In this document: one piece after another, positions 15,710-15,878 of the stretch
Layout: every line of letters begins with the position of its first letter
How positions within the stretch are numbered: the stretch's first letter is position 1
From: Planctomycetes bacterium UBA1146
GTDB lineage: Bacteria; Planctomycetota; UBA8108; UBA1146
Assembly: GCA_002311345.1 (NCBI GenBank)
Contig: DCAA01000011.1
Location: 48,755 to 64,632, forward strand
Reading direction: 5' to 3'
DNA: 15,878 nucleotides
Program-made: the position numbers and the translations under genes
The notes under the pieces: model-generated
Databases searched by the model: none
Told to the model about the DNA's origin: nothing
Seen by the model: the letters and a program-made list of their open reading frames with translations, nothing else

Positions 15710-15723
15710 CTGAATGAATTCAG
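15710..15723. promoter_or_regulatory. Short inverted repeat upstream of the cyclic-nucleotide-binding-like gene
   Basis: CTGAAT (15710-15715) and ATTCAG (15718-15723) are perfect arms with a two-base spacer, 25 bases before the ATG at 15748. It could be a dimeric regulator's operator. It does not match the CRP/FNR half-site TGTGA, so self-regulation of a CRP-like protein is not supported by the sequence itself. Confidence 0.25.
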
Positions 15724-15747
15724 TCGATTTATCCGTCAGGAGTTTTG

Positions 15748-15878
15748 ATGACAGATGATGACACACACCGTCACTACATTCCCGCCGCCGCAGTGGATCG
15801 AATTGTCAAAATTGCTGATCGGATCGAACTGGAAGCTGGAGAGGTGTTCATCCGTGAGGGTGATTTCGATGAGAGTAT
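15748..15878 (+). CDS. Cyclic-nucleotide-binding-domain protein, N-terminal fragment
   Basis: Only 43 codons are visible before the right edge. AGGAG (15739-15743) lies five bases before the ATG, which fixes the start. After a short polar leader (MTDDDTHRHYIPAAAVDRIV), LEAGEVFIREGDFDES matches the opening strands of cyclic-nucleotide-binding domains (LxxGExIxxEGDxxD). This domain senses cAMP, cGMP or other ligands in CRP-type regulators, or sits in larger signalling and transport proteins. Which type this is depends on the missing remainder. It follows the kinase terminator and so is probably transcribed separately, but its place next to the sigma-kinase pair fits a signalling cluster. Confidence 0.65.
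   Translation, partial: MTDDDTHRHYIPAAAVDRIVKIADRIELEAGEVFIREGDFDES

Noticed and set aside
1..15878. CRISPR array, tRNA/rRNA, insertion sequence, prophage or defence island
   Set aside because: There is no regularly spaced repeat, no cloverleaf or rRNA sequence, no transposase or integrase, and gene content and base composition are uniform and chromosomal in character.

Overview
The window looks like a chromosomal stretch of a planctomycete (phylum Planctomycetota). The main evidence is a DUF1549/DUF1553 (PSD1) protein with cytochrome-type CxxCH motifs followed directly by a DUF1501 protein. A DUF1080 lipoprotein and an ECF-type sigma factor paired with a membrane Ser/Thr kinase point the same way. 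Base composition is moderately GC-rich and even throughout. I see no tRNA, rRNA, CRISPR array, transposase or phage gene. The species cannot be told from sequence reading alone.

Layout. Positions 1-7874 carry a minus-strand block. Read in its own direction it holds: a PSD1 protein with an inserted LamG-like domain (4707-7874); DUF1501 (3281-4702), translationally coupled to it; a membrane acyl desaturase with a long charged C-terminal tail (2024-3163); a duplicated and partly decayed lipoprotein leader (about 1755-2021); a DUF1080 lipoprotein (1082-1819); and the N-terminal two thirds or so of a probable S41-family protease that runs off the left edge (1-1082). The protease start overlaps the DUF1080 stop by one base. 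Most of these products have export signals, so this half of the window is largely about the cell envelope.

Positions 8070-10891 run on the plus strand: a homocysteine S-methyltransferase, a good hairpin terminator, and a 598-residue fusion of a GNAT/LuxI/FeeM-like acyltransferase with a HisC/CobD-like PLP aminotransferase. The fusion is the best candidate for undescribed chemistry here: a single chain that could make an N-acylated amine or amino-acid-derived molecule. Two minus-strand genes follow: a RimJ/RimL-type acetyltransferase with a TTG start and a possibly structured leader, and an unrecognised lipoprotein.

Positions 12525 to the right edge form a signalling block on the plus strand: an ECF-like sigma factor, a Ser/Thr kinase with about 12 membrane segments 3 bases behind it, a convincing intrinsic terminator, and the start of a gene whose product opens with a cyclic-nucleotide-binding-like domain. 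The unknown lipoprotein diverges from the sigma gene across only 68 bases, so it may share its control. No anti-sigma gene lies between sigma and kinase; the kinase may be the regulator.
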